From JACCTU01 sp963809175 (GTDB lineage: Bacteria > Actinomycetota > Thermoleophilia > Gaiellales > Gaiellaceae), in the NCBI GenBank assembly GCA_963809175.1, contig CAWEIK010000002.1, positions 107,924 through 171,923 of the forward strand: 64,000 bases of DNA, given 5' to 3'. Shown here piece by piece: positions 9,063 through 18,698 of the stretch. Positions within the stretch are counted from its first letter, which is position 1, and the number at the start of each line of letters is the position of its first letter. Below the pieces are notes generated by a model that was given only the letters and a program-made list of their open reading frames with translations, searched no databases and was not told the origin of the DNA. A program made the position numbers and the translations under genes.

Positions 9063-10989
9063 TCAGAGGCTCTGCGGGTCAACGTCGACGACCGCCGTGA
9101 GCCCGGCGCGGCGCATCGCGGGCGCGGCCTCGGCGAGCAGTCGGCCCGCGCGCGCCGCAACGCGTCGCGGCTCGCCCGTCTTGGCGATCAGCTGGGCGCG
9201 GTAGCGCCCACGGAGGCGAAGCAGCGGCGCAGGCCCGAGCAGCTCGCCCTCCTGGAACCTCGACGCCAGCTCCCGCAGCGCCGTGAGCGGCTGCTCCGGC
9301 TCCGGGCCGGCGACGACGATGCGGACGAGGTGGCAGAACGGCGGGTAGCCGAGCTCGCGGCGACGCTCGAGCTCGCCCGTGAGGAAGCCCGCGACGTCGT
9401 GGCGCGCCGCGAACGCGACCGCGCGCGCGTCGGGTTGGAAGGTCTGCACGATCACCCGCCCCGGCGCGTCGCGGCCGGAGCGGCCCGCGAGCTGGGTCAA
9501 GAGCGCGAACGTCCGCTCCTCGGCGCGAAAGTCCGGCAGCCCGAGCTGCGTGTCGGCGTCGACGACGGCGGCGAGCGACACGCCGGCGAAGTGGTGGCCC
9601 TTGGCGACCATCTGCGTGCCCAGCAGGACGGCTCGATCCGTCTCGGCGAAGCGGCGCAGTGCCTCGGGGACGGCGCCGCGCTCCGCGACGACGTCGGCGT
9701 CGAGCCGGATCCGCTCGAGCTCCGGCACGCTCGCGGCGAGTTCCTGCTCGAGCTTCTCCGTCCCCGCGCCGATGCGCGCGAGCTCGGGCGACGCGCAGGC
9801 CGGGCACGTCTCCGGCGACGCGACGGTGTGCCCGCAGTGGTGGCAGTGCAGGACGTCGTCGCGGTGCAGGACGAGCGCGACGTCGCAGTTCGGGCAGCGG
9901 AGCGTCGTTCCGCAGGCGCGGCAGTGGATCGCCGGGGCGATGCCGCGCCGGTTGAGGAGCAGGATCGCCTTGCCGCCCTCAGCCGCAACGCGACCGAGCG
10001 CCGCGAGGAGCGGTGCGGAGAGCGGGTAGCCGGCCTCGCGCCGGAGGTCGACGACCTTGACCGGCGGGAGCGACCCGACGAGCCGCCCGCCGAGATCGAG
10101 CCGATCGAGCCGCTCCCAGCTCTCCGGCCGCGGGGTTGCGCTGCCGTAGACCGCGACCGCGCCCTCGAGCGCCGCGCGCTTCGCGGCGACCGTGCGCGCG
10201 TCGTAGCGCGGGTCGGAGTCCTGCTTGTACGACTGGTCGTGCTCCTCGTCGACGCAGATCAGGCCGAGGTCGCGGACCGGCGCGAAGATCGCGGAGCGTG
10301 CGCCGACGACGATGCGCGCCTCGCCCCGCGCGATCCGCTCGCGCTCGTCGCGGCGCTCCGCGTCGGTGAGGCCCGAGTGCAGGATCGCGAGGCCGTCGCC
10401 GAAGCGCGCCGCGAAGCGACCGGCCGCCTGCGGCGTGAGCGCGATCTCCGGGACGAGCACGATCGCACCGAGCCCGCGCTCGAGCGCCGCCGCGCACGCC
10501 TGGAGGTAGACCTCGGTCTTGCCGCTCCCGGTCGCCCCCGCGAGCAGGAAGTTCCCGCCGCTGCCCGAACGCGCCGACGATCCGGTCGATCGCGGCGCGC
10601 TGCTCGTCGGTCAGCTGCTCCGGCTCCGCCTCGCCCGCGAGCCCTTCGCGCGACAGCGGCGCCGGACGCTCCCCGCGACGCTTCCGCTCCCGGGGCGCGA
10701 CGAGCGCGAGCGTGCGCGCGGGGGTCGAGCCGTAGTACTCGGCGAGCCAGAGCGCGAGATCGACGAGGGCCGGCGGGAGCTCCTCCACGACCCGCTCGAT
10801 CGCGGCCACGGTGATCCCCTCCGGCGCGACCCCGTCGACGTCCACGACGACGCCGCGGGCCTTGGAGCGGGCGAAGCGCACCTCGACGACCGCCCCTTTC
10901 TCGACCTCGTCGGGCACCTCGTAGGTGAAGATCCGCGAGGCCAGGGCCCTGGCGTTGACGAGCGGGTAGACCGAGGCGTAGCGGCTCAC
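9063..10989 (-). CDS. priA: Primosomal protein N', replication restart helicase PriA (one apparent frameshift)
   Basis: PriA reloads the replicative helicase at stalled forks. The N-terminal DNA-binding domain (SRYASVYPLVNARALASRIF) is followed by a SF2 helicase core: Walker A GATGSGKTE, motif II VDEEHDQSYKQD, SAT-type GSATPRPESW, and the cysteine-rich zinc region CRACGTTLRCPNCDVALVLH with CHHCG and CPAC pairs. One extra G near 10560 separates the N-terminal part from the helicase core; 1927 bases fit 641 residues plus one base. The start is GTG 10989. The helicase motifs are complete, unlike the degenerate PriA of mycobacteria. It heads the coupled block and is divergent from fbpC. Confidence 0.92.
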
Positions 10990-11017
10990 GCAGCCGAGCG
11001 TAGTCAGCCCCCCGGCG

Positions 11018-11035
11018 TGTCAGGCGTGCCTTACA
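11018..11035 (+). promoter_or_regulatory. Operator-like 18-mer, copy 1 (candidate DtxR-family site)
   Basis: TGTCAGG-CGTG-CCTTACA is a near-perfect palindrome with 7-base arms and a 4-base centre; one of seven arm pairs is mismatched. It overlaps the predicted -10 of the ATPase gene. Two further copies flank the binding-protein gene, and a DtxR-family regulator lies at the end of the same gene group. Confidence 0.6.
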
Positions 11036-11037
11036 CT
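11032..11037 (+). promoter_or_regulatory. Probable -10 element of the iron ABC ATPase gene
   Basis: TACACT ends 7 bases before the ATG at 11045, so transcription would start at or next to the start codon. It overlaps the right arm of operator copy 1, an arrangement that would block RNA polymerase when the operator is occupied. Confidence 0.5.
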
Positions 11038-11044
11038 GAGGGAA

Positions 11045-12079
11045 ATGGCCTGTGGAACCATCTGCACGCACGGCGTGACGAAGCACTTCGGCGACGTCGC
11101 CGCCGTGCTCGAGAGCGAGCTCTGCGTCGAGCGCGGCGAGTTCGTCGCCCTCCTCGGCCCGAGCGGCTGCGGCAAGACGACCTTGCTCAGACTGGTGGCG
11201 GGCTTCGAGCGCCCGGACGCCGGCGAGATCGCGATCGAGGACCGCCCCGTCTTCGGCCCGGGCGTCTTCGTCCCGGCGCACGCTCGCGGGATCGGCATGG
11301 TCTTCCAGGAGTACGCGCTCTTCCCGCACCTGAGCGTCGAGCAGAACGTGGGCTTCGGCGTCCGGCGCGGCGACCGCCGCGAGCGCGTGCCCGAGCTGCT
11401 CCGCCTCGTCGGCCTGACCGAGCAGTCGCAGCGCTTCCCGCACGAGCTCTCGGGCGGACAGCAGCAGCGCGTCGCGCTCGCCCGCGCGCTCGCGCCGCGG
11501 CCGTCCGTCGTGCTGCTCGACGAGCCGTGGTCGAACATCGACCCGTTGCTCCGCGCCTCGATGCGCGCCGAGCTCGCGGAGATCCTGCGCGGGATCGACG
11601 TGACGGTGCTCTTCGTCACCCACGACCGCGAGGAAGCCTTCTCGCTCGCCGACCGGATCGCGCTGATGCGAGACGGCACCGTCCTGCAGACGGGCTCGCC
11701 GGAGGACCTCTACCTGCACCCCGCCGACCGCTGGGCGGCCGAGTTCGTCGGCGCGGCCAACTTCGTCCCCGGGACGATCGACGGCGGTCTCGTCGACACG
11801 CTGCTCGGCCGCTTTCCCGTCGCGAACCTGAACGGCAACACGAGCGTCGAAGCGCTGATCCGGCCCGAGCAGCTGGAGCTCTCGCTCGACGAGGCGGGGA
11901 TCGGCGAGGTGGTCGGCCGCGAGTTCCGCGGCCACGACGTCTTCTACCGCGTCCGGCTCACCGACGGCGCGACCGTGATCTCGCAGCGCCCCTCCACCGA
12001 GGTCGTGCCGCTCGGCTCGCGCGTCTCGGTACACCCCCACGAGCGCCGCGTGACGGTGTTCGAGCGGGTTCCCGCTTGA
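11045..12079 (+). CDS. fbpC: Ferric-iron ABC transporter ATP-binding protein
   Basis: A 344-residue ABC ATPase with Walker A GPSGCGKTT near residue 38, Q-loop FQEYALFPHLSVEQN, signature LSGGQQQRVALARAL and Walker B VVLLDEPWSNIDP, followed by a C-terminal TOBE-like region (from about residue 240). The second residue of the usual D-loop (LDP) is replaced by IDP, which occurs in FbpC-type proteins. With the binding protein and permease downstream it forms an iron(III) importer. The ATG lies directly after a -10-like TACACT, suggesting leaderless translation, and an operator-like palindrome overlaps this promoter. Confidence 0.88.
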   Translation: MACGTICTHGVTKHFGDVAAVLESELCVERGEFVALLGPSGCGKTTLLRLVAGFERPDAGEIAIEDRPVFGPGVFVPAHARGIGMVFQEYALFPHLSVEQNVGFGVRRGDRRERVPELLRLVGLTEQSQRFPHELSGGQQQRVALARALAPRPSVVLLDEPWSNIDPLLRASMRAELAEILRGIDVTVLFVTHDREEAFSLADRIALMRDGTVLQTGSPEDLYLHPADRWAAEFVGAANFVPGTIDGGLVDTLLGRFPVANLNGNTSVEALIRPEQLELSLDEAGIGEVVGREFRGHDVFYRVRLTDGATVISQRPSTEVVPLGSRVSVHPHERRVTVFERVPA

Positions 12080-12081
12080 CG

Positions 12082-12099
12082 CGTCAGGTCCGCCTTACA
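12082..12099 (+). promoter_or_regulatory. Operator-like 18-mer, copy 2
   Basis: CGTCAGG-TCCG-CCTTACA matches copy 1 in 13 of its 14 arm bases. It starts three bases after the ATPase stop codon and precedes the binding-protein gene. Confidence 0.6.
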
Positions 12100-12114
12100 T
12101 AGGCTTCCGGCGCT

Positions 12115-12132
12115 TGTAAGGGGGACCTGACA
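12115..12132 (-). promoter_or_regulatory. Operator-like 18-mer, copy 3 (inverted)
   Basis: On the minus strand this reads TGTCAGG-TCCC-CCTTACA, with arms identical to copy 1. It lies 33 bases centre to centre from copy 2, about three helical turns, and 20 bases before the fbpA ATG. Confidence 0.6.
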
Positions 12133-12152
12133 ATCACGGGAGGAAACGACGC

Positions 12153-13172
12153 ATGCGGAAGGTGATGGTGTTGGCGGTTGCGGCGCTGCTCGGCGTGGCG
12201 GCCGGTTGCGGGGGCGACGACGACGCGGGCGCGGACGAGACGCTCGTGGTCTACTCGGGCCGCGAAGAGGAGCTCGTCGAACCGCTCTTCGAGCGCTTCG
12301 AAAAGGAGACGGGCATCGACGTCGAGGTGCGCTACGGCGACAGCGCCGAGCTCGCCGCGACGATCGCCGAGGAGGGCGAGAACTCGCCCGCCGACGTCTT
12401 CTTCGCGCAGGACCCGGGCTCGCTCGGCGCCGTCGAGCGCGAAGGGCAGCTCGCCGAGCTGCCGCAGGAAGCGCTCGACCGTGTGCCCGCGCGCTTCCGC
12501 GATCCGGACGGCCACTGGGTCGGCACCTCGGGCCGCTCGCGCGTGATCGCGTACAACACCGACGCGCTCTCGGAGGACGAGGTTCCCGACTCCGTCTTCG
12601 CGCTCACCGATCCGAAGTGGAAGGGCAAGATCGGCATCGCGCCCACGAACGCGTCGTTCCAGGCGTTCGTCAGCGCCATGCTGCTCGAGCTCGGCGAGGA
12701 GCGCACGCGCACCTGGCTCGAGGGGCTGAAGGCGAACGAGCCGAAGCTCTACGAGAAGAACACGCCCGTCGTCGAGGCCGTCGGCTCGGGCGAGATCGAG
12801 CTCGGTCTCGTCAACCACTACTACCTCTACCTCGTCAAGGAGGAGAACCCCGAGGCGGCGGTCGCGAACCACTTCCTCACGGGCGAGGATCCCGGCGCGC
12901 TCGTGTCGGTCGCGGGCGCGGCGATCCTCGAGACCGCCGAGCATGCGGACGCAGCGCAGCAGTTCGTCGAGTTCCTGCTCTCCGAGCCGAGCCAGCGCTT
13001 CTACGTGGACGAGGCCGAGGAGGCCGAGTACCCGGTCGTGCCGGGCATCGAGGCCAAGGCCGGCCTCCCCCCGCTCGACAGCCTGGGCGGGCCGCAGATC
13101 CAGCTCGACCAGCTCGGCCCCGAGCTCGAGAAGACGCTCGAGCTGCTGAACGAGGTCGGGTTCACGACGTGA
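12153..13172 (+). CDS. fbpA: Ferric-iron ABC transporter substrate-binding lipoprotein
   Basis: A 339-residue extracytoplasmic binding protein. The lipobox GVAAGCGG places the lipid-modified Cys at about residue 19. The mature part starts LVVYSGREEELVEPLFERFE, typical of FbpA/thiamine-type binding proteins, and NHYYLYLVKEENP holds the adjacent tyrosines that coordinate Fe(III) in this family. A good ribosome binding site, GGGAGG at 12138-12143, precedes the ATG, unlike the leaderless ATPase gene upstream. Two operator-like motifs lie between the genes, so fbpAB may have a separate metal-controlled promoter. Its stop overlaps the permease start (GTGA). Confidence 0.9.
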   Translation: MRKVMVLAVAALLGVAAGCGGDDDAGADETLVVYSGREEELVEPLFERFEKETGIDVEVRYGDSAELAATIAEEGENSPADVFFAQDPGSLGAVEREGQLAELPQEALDRVPARFRDPDGHWVGTSGRSRVIAYNTDALSEDEVPDSVFALTDPKWKGKIGIAPTNASFQAFVSAMLLELGEERTRTWLEGLKANEPKLYEKNTPVVEAVGSGEIELGLVNHYYLYLVKEENPEAAVANHFLTGEDPGALVSVAGAAILETAEHADAAQQFVEFLLSEPSQRFYVDEAEEAEYPVVPGIEAKAGLPPLDSLGGPQIQLDQLGPELEKTLELLNEVGFTT

Positions 13173-14743
13173 GCCGCACGAGGGCGCCCGCCGCGCTTGC
13201 CGTTCCGGCGGTTGCGGCGGTCGCCCTCGTCCTCCTGCCGCTCGTCTACCTCCTCCTCCGCACCGTCGGCTCGGGCGACGTGCTCGAGGTGCTCGGGCGG
13301 CCCGGAACGCTGACCCTCGTCGTCAAGACGTTCGTGCTCGTCGCGGCGGTGACGGGCACGGCGGTCCTCGTCGGCCTCCCGCTCGCCTGGCTGGTCACGC
13401 GCACCGACCTGCCGGCACGACGCGTGCTCGCGGTCGCGGCGCCGCTGCCGCTCGTGATCCCGAGCTACGTCGCCGCGCTTGCGCTGCTCGGCGCGTTCGG
13501 GCCGCGCGGGCTGCTGCAGCAGCTGCTGGAGCCGCTCGGCGTGGAGCGCCTACCGGAGATCTACGGCTTCGTCGGCGCGTGGCTCGCGCTCACGCTCTCC
13601 ACCTACCCGTACGTCTTCCTGCTCGCGGGCGCGGCGCTTCGCGGGCTCGACCCAGCGCTCGAGGACGCGGCGCGCGGGCTCGGGCGCTCGCGCTGGGGCG
13701 TCTTCCGGCGCGTGACGCTGCCGGCGCTGCGGCCGTCGCTCGGCGCGGCGTCGCTGCTCGTCGCGCTCTACACGCTCTCCGACTTCGGCGCGGTGTCGCT
13801 GATGCAGTACAACGCGCTGACCCGGTCGATCTACGTGCAGTACCGCTCGCTGTTCGACCGGACGCCGGCCGCGGTGCTTGCGCTCGTGCTGGTCGCGTTC
13901 GCCGCAGTGCTGCTCGTGCTCGAGGAACGGTCCCGACGAGGTGTGCGTGCGTCCGCAAGCGGCGCCGAGCGGCCGCCGAAGACGATTCCGCTCGGACCGT
14001 GGCGCTGGCCCGCGTTCGCGTTCAGCGCGAGCGTCGTCGCGTTCTTCCTCGTCGTGCCGCTCGCCGTGCTCGTCTACTGGACCGCGCGCGGCGTCGAGCT
14101 CGGCCGGGGAATCGAGATCGCCTGGGAGGCCGCGCTTTCGTCCGTCTCGGCCTCCGCGCTCGCTGCGGTGGTCGCGGTCGTCGCGGTGCTTCCCGTCGCG
14201 CTGCTCGCCGAGCGCTACCCGGCACGCTGGACGCGCACGCTCGAGCGACTCGCCTACACCGGCAACGCGCTGCCCGGGATCGTGATCGCGCTGTCGCTCG
14301 TGTTCTTCGCGGCGAACTACCTGACGCCGCTCTACCAGACGCTCGCGCTGCTGGTGTTCGCGTACGTCGTCCGCTTCTTCCCGCAAGCGCTCGCGGGCGT
14401 CGAGTCGTCGTTGCAGGCCGTCCACCCGCGGATCGAGGAGGCCGCGCGGAGCCTCGGGCACGGCCCCGTGCGCGTGCTTGCGACCGTGACGGTGCCGTTG
14501 ATCCGCCGCGGGCTGCTCGCCGGCGCCGCGCTCGTCTTCCTGAACGCGATGAAGGAGCTGCCCGCGACGTTGCTCCTGCGGCCGATCGGCTTCGAGACGC
14601 TCGCGACCGAGATCTGGAAGTACACGGCGCTCGGCTCGTACTCGCGGGCCGCCCCGCCCGCACTCCTGCTGATCCTCGTCTCCGCGCCGTTCGTCTACCT
14701 GCTCGCCGCGCGGCGCGGGTCCGACGTGTCCGCGCCCGGGTAG
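13169..14743 (+). CDS. fbpB: Ferric-iron ABC transporter permease (fused two-domain type)
   Basis: A 524-residue inner-membrane protein made of two permease repeats, each with about six hydrophobic segments. Both halves carry the EAA loop that contacts the ATPase: LEDAARGLGRSRWGVFRRVT in the first and IEEAARSLGHGPVRVLATVT in the second. This duplicated layout is characteristic of FbpB/SfuB iron permeases. The GTG at 13169 overlaps the fbpA stop (GTGA). Its own stop codon TAG is the first part of a TAGAGT hexamer that looks like the -10 of the downstream regulator gene. Confidence 0.9.
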   Translation: MSRTRAPAALAVPAVAAVALVLLPLVYLLLRTVGSGDVLEVLGRPGTLTLVVKTFVLVAAVTGTAVLVGLPLAWLVTRTDLPARRVLAVAAPLPLVIPSYVAALALLGAFGPRGLLQQLLEPLGVERLPEIYGFVGAWLALTLSTYPYVFLLAGAALRGLDPALEDAARGLGRSRWGVFRRVTLPALRPSLGAASLLVALYTLSDFGAVSLMQYNALTRSIYVQYRSLFDRTPAAVLALVLVAFAAVLLVLEERSRRGVRASASGAERPPKTIPLGPWRWPAFAFSASVVAFFLVVPLAVLVYWTARGVELGRGIEIAWEAALSSVSASALAAVVAVVAVLPVALLAERYPARWTRTLERLAYTGNALPGIVIALSLVFFAANYLTPLYQTLALLVFAYVVRFFPQALAGVESSLQAVHPRIEEAARSLGHGPVRVLATVTVPLIRRGLLAGAALVFLNAMKELPATLLLRPIGFETLATEIWKYTALGSYSRAAPPALLLILVSAPFVYLLAARRGSDVSAPG

Positions 14744-14746
14744 AGT
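14741..14746 (+). promoter_or_regulatory. Probable -10 element of the DtxR-family gene
   Basis: TAGAGT overlaps the permease stop codon and lies 7 bases before the GTG at 14754. The spacing matches other leaderless starts here and supports 14754 over the earlier GTG at 14745, which lies inside the hexamer. Confidence 0.45.
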
Positions 14747-14753
14747 GGCCGCC

Positions 14754-15428
14754 GTGGCGCCCCAGGGACATTCGGTCGACGAGTACCTCGAGACGATCTA
14801 CTTCCTGGCCTTCCCGATCGGCGAGTACCGGCCGATGGCCGAGGGGCTCCCGACGGTGGCGGTGCGCGTCGCGGAGATGCTCGGCGTCTCTCGCGCCTCG
14901 GCGGGCGAGATGCTGAAGCGGCTCGAGTCGGAGGGGCTGATCGAGCGCGGCGAGCACAAGGAGGCCCTGCTGACGAAGACCGGACGGGCGCGGGCCGAGA
15001 AGGTCGTGCGCAAGCACCGCCTGATCGAGCGGCTGCTCACGGACTTCATGGGCTACACCGCCGCGGAAGCGCACGTGCACGCCGACGAGCTCGGCGACAC
15101 CTTCAGCGACGACATGGTCGACCGCATCGCGGAGAAGCTCGGCAACCCGGAGCGCTGCCCGCACGGCTGGCCGGTCGACCCCGACTTCGAGCAGCGCGAG
15201 AACGACGAGCTCGCCCCGCTCGCGAACCTCGCCCCCGGCACGAAGGCGACGATCGTCCGGCTCGCCGAGCACGACGGCGACCTGCTGCACTGGTTCTACG
15301 ACCATGGCCTCGAGCCGGGCCGCGAGCTCGAGGTTCGCTCGAACGAGCCCTTCGCCGTGCAGCTGAACGGCGGCGAGGTCGCGCTCACGGACAAGGCCGC
15401 CGAGGGTTTGTTCGTGCGCCCCGCCTAG
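14754..15428 (+). CDS. DtxR-family metal-dependent transcriptional regulator (IdeR/MntR type)
   Basis: About 224 residues. The N-terminal winged helix (SVDEYLETIYFLA, then VRVAEMLGVSRASAGEMLKR) is followed by the metal-binding dimerisation domain with HRLIERLLTDFMG, HVHADELGDTFSDDMVDRI and NPERCPHGWPVD, and a C-terminal FeoA/SH3-like domain (LAPGTKATIVRLAEHDGD, then LEVRSNEPFAVQLNGG). The domain set is that of full-length iron- or manganese-sensing repressors. The start at 14754 is preferred for promoter spacing; 14745 adds three residues. It sits directly behind an iron importer whose genes are flanked by three palindromes of the size DtxR proteins bind, so it is the likely repressor. Confidence 0.9.
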   Translation: MAPQGHSVDEYLETIYFLAFPIGEYRPMAEGLPTVAVRVAEMLGVSRASAGEMLKRLESEGLIERGEHKEALLTKTGRARAEKVVRKHRLIERLLTDFMGYTAAEAHVHADELGDTFSDDMVDRIAEKLGNPERCPHGWPVDPDFEQRENDELAPLANLAPGTKATIVRLAEHDGDLLHWFYDHGLEPGRELEVRSNEPFAVQLNGGEVALTDKAAEGLFVRPA

Positions 15429-16104
15429 GGCGTGACGTCGACGAACTCGATCGTGACGCTCCTGAAACCGAGCGCCTTCAGCAGGCCGACGAGCATCAGG
15501 CGCGTGTTCTGCTCGGCGCGGACGACGATGCTCGGGCTCTCCTCCGCCGCGTCCATCAGCTTCTCCTCCGCGAGCACGTAGAGCTCCTGCTCGCTCGTCG
15601 GGTTGTCCTGGAAGATCGAGGCGACGCGGTCGATCAGGCCGCGGTCGCGGTCGTAGACGTAGCTGCGCGTCGGGTCGACGCGCGCACCGAAGATCTCCGC
15701 GTGGGGCAGCTCGAGGTGAACGGTGCGCCGGTTGTCCGAGACGCGCACGGCCTCGTCCTCGAGCGCTGAGAAGTCGACGCCGGCGTCGACGTCGCCCACC
15801 GCGACGAACAGGACGCGCTCACCGCGAATCGGCGACGGGACGAATTGCGTGTCCTTCTCGAGGTCGACGATCACCTCGTAGTGGCCTGTCGCTGCCTGGA
15901 ACCGGCGCAGGTTCTCGATCGACTTCAGCACGACGGGGCTGCTGCGGTCGACCGTCTCTTCCCGGAACGGGTTGCCGAACGACGGGAAGCAACCGCCGAG
16001 GCCGCCGAAGGCGACCCAGAGCGCGAGTACGAGCAGCGCCGCGCCCGAGAGCAGGCGAGGCAGGTCGGTGCGCGGCCGGGCCGGAGTCGGTGGCGGCGGC
16101 TCGG

Positions 16105-16108
<4 letters not shown>
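15425..16108 (-). CDS. DUF4230 membrane-anchored protein (unusual start, possibly CTG)
   Basis: The C-terminal 168 residues (MLKSIENLRRFQAATGHYEV, then RVLFVAVGDVDAGVDFSALE) match the DUF4230 family of unknown function. With a standard start (GTG 15931) the protein would lack a membrane segment. The same frame is open further upstream and encodes a proline-rich stretch, a hydrophobic segment (SGAALLVLALWVAFGGLGGC) and PSFGNPFREETVDRS, which is the normal N-terminal layout of the family. No ATG, GTG or TTG is available there; a CTG at 16108 overlaps the metK stop as CTGA, copying the coupling seen elsewhere. Its 3' end overlaps the convergent DtxR gene by four bases. Confidence 0.7.
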
Positions 16109-17397
<1,289 letters not shown>

Positions 17398-17411
17398 CGG
17401 CGGCAGACTAC

Positions 17412-18698
17412 CTACTGGATGTGGACGAAAACCGTCTGAGCCGAGGTGGCTCCGTCCGCCTCGCTCCAGGCGACCACCGAGCTGACCGGCCGCAGGTTCT
17501 CGAGCGCCTCCTTCGGCACGTCGACGCCCGCATAGCCGGCGAGCGCGAGCAGTGGGAGCGCGTCCGCGACGTCGACGTAGAGGAAGCCCCCGGTCTGGTC
17601 GGGCATGCCCGCAGCGTCCTTCGCCTCGCGGAAGTCCTCGTCGTCGGCGAGCGTCCCGCCCACCCTGGCCCGCTCGAGCGCCTGGGCCGGGTTCGACGCG
17701 GTCGTGGCGACGACCTGATCCCCGACGACGGCAACCCGGATCGGCAGCGGCGCGCCCTCGAGCAGCTCTTGCAGCTGCTGCTGCGTCCGCGCCGGCGACG
17801 ACGTGGTGAGCACCAGGGTCACCTCGGGGAAGCCCGGGGCCGGCAGCACCCAGAACGCGCCCTCGCCTTCGATATCTGCGACGAGCTGGTCGACGCGAAC
17901 GCCGAACAGGGTCGCGAGCGGGGCAAGCGCCGAGGTCTGCGCGCGGAGGCTCTTCGTGTCGAACGAGAGGAACACGAGCGCGTCGGCGGGTGCCTCGTCG
18001 ATGCGGCGCGAGGTGTAGTTCGCGCCGGCTTCCGCGGTCGATCGCTCGACGAACGTCGCGGCAGCGCCGTCGTCGCGCGCCTCGATCGCTCCGGCGACCC
18101 ACTCGAACTCGAACTGCAGCAGGTCTGCGGAGGAGAGCGCCTCCTGGCGCACCCACCCGAAGGCGAGCCGCTCGTCGGGGAGCTCGTCGAGAGCGGCCTG
18201 ATATGCGTCGTTGTCCGCCAGTTCGCCGTCGCCTGCCTTCAGGTCGTCGATCACCGCTTGCCGTTCCGCGACGAGCGTCCAGCCGTCGAGCTCGCCGAGC
18301 ACGTAGTCCGTGTCGACCTCGTCGGCGATCTTGTCGACGAGCGTGCGGAGCTTCGCCTCGTCGTCGGGCTGCGTCGCCCAGACGACATCGTTCTCGGTCC
18401 GCCCGACCCAGATCACAGCGACGGTGTCGCCGAGCGCGGGCTCGACGTCGCGCTCCCACTCGAGCTGTTCCTCGGCGAGCTGCTTGTCGAGCTCGACGAC
18501 GAGCTGCGGTCGACTCGGAAAGCGGTCAAGCAGGGCCTGCACTTTTTCCCATTGGTCGGAGTCGAGGGTCGTGTCGAGCTCGACGTAGCCGACCGCGTCC
18601 GCCGGCGCGAGGCCGATCGCCGACGCGCCTGCCGTGTCGTTGCCGCCGCACCCGGCGAGCGCGATCGCGCCGAGCGCCGCCGCGAGCCAGACCTTCAC
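17412..18698 (-). CDS. DUF3352 lipoprotein
   Basis: A 428-residue secreted protein. Residues 1-17 form a signal sequence ending in a lipobox (AIALAGCGGN), so the product is probably lipid-anchored outside the membrane. The rest matches the DUF3352 pattern: ADAVGYVELDTTLDSDQWEK, repeated beta/alpha units, and a late segment GGFLYVDVADALPLLALAG. Function is unknown. The GTG at 18698 overlaps the gpsA stop (GTGA), so it is translated with gpsA and metK although it has no evident link to either. Confidence 0.75.
   Translation of the reverse strand: MKVWLAAALGAIALAGCGGNDTAGASAIGLAPADAVGYVELDTTLDSDQWEKVQALLDRFPSRPQLVVELDKQLAEEQLEWERDVEPALGDTVAVIWVGRTENDVVWATQPDDEAKLRTLVDKIADEVDTDYVLGELDGWTLVAERQAVIDDLKAGDGELADNDAYQAALDELPDERLAFGWVRQEALSSADLLQFEFEWVAGAIEARDDGAAATFVERSTAEAGANYTSRRIDEAPADALVFLSFDTKSLRAQTSALAPLATLFGVRVDQLVADIEGEGAFWVLPAPGFPEVTLVLTTSSPARTQQQLQELLEGAPLPIRVAVVGDQVVATTASNPAQALERARVGGTLADDEDFREAKDAAGMPDQTGGFLYVDVADALPLLALAGYAGVDVPKEALENLRPVSSVVAWSEADGATSAQTVFVHIQ

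Noticed and set aside
1..11000. FMN riboswitch for the riboflavin genes
   Set aside because: The rib genes overlap their neighbours, and the only gap at the head of the block (10990-11044) is too short and lacks the conserved aptamer segments.
17398..17411. SAM riboswitch upstream of metK
   Set aside because: The gap to the upstream gene is only 14 bases.
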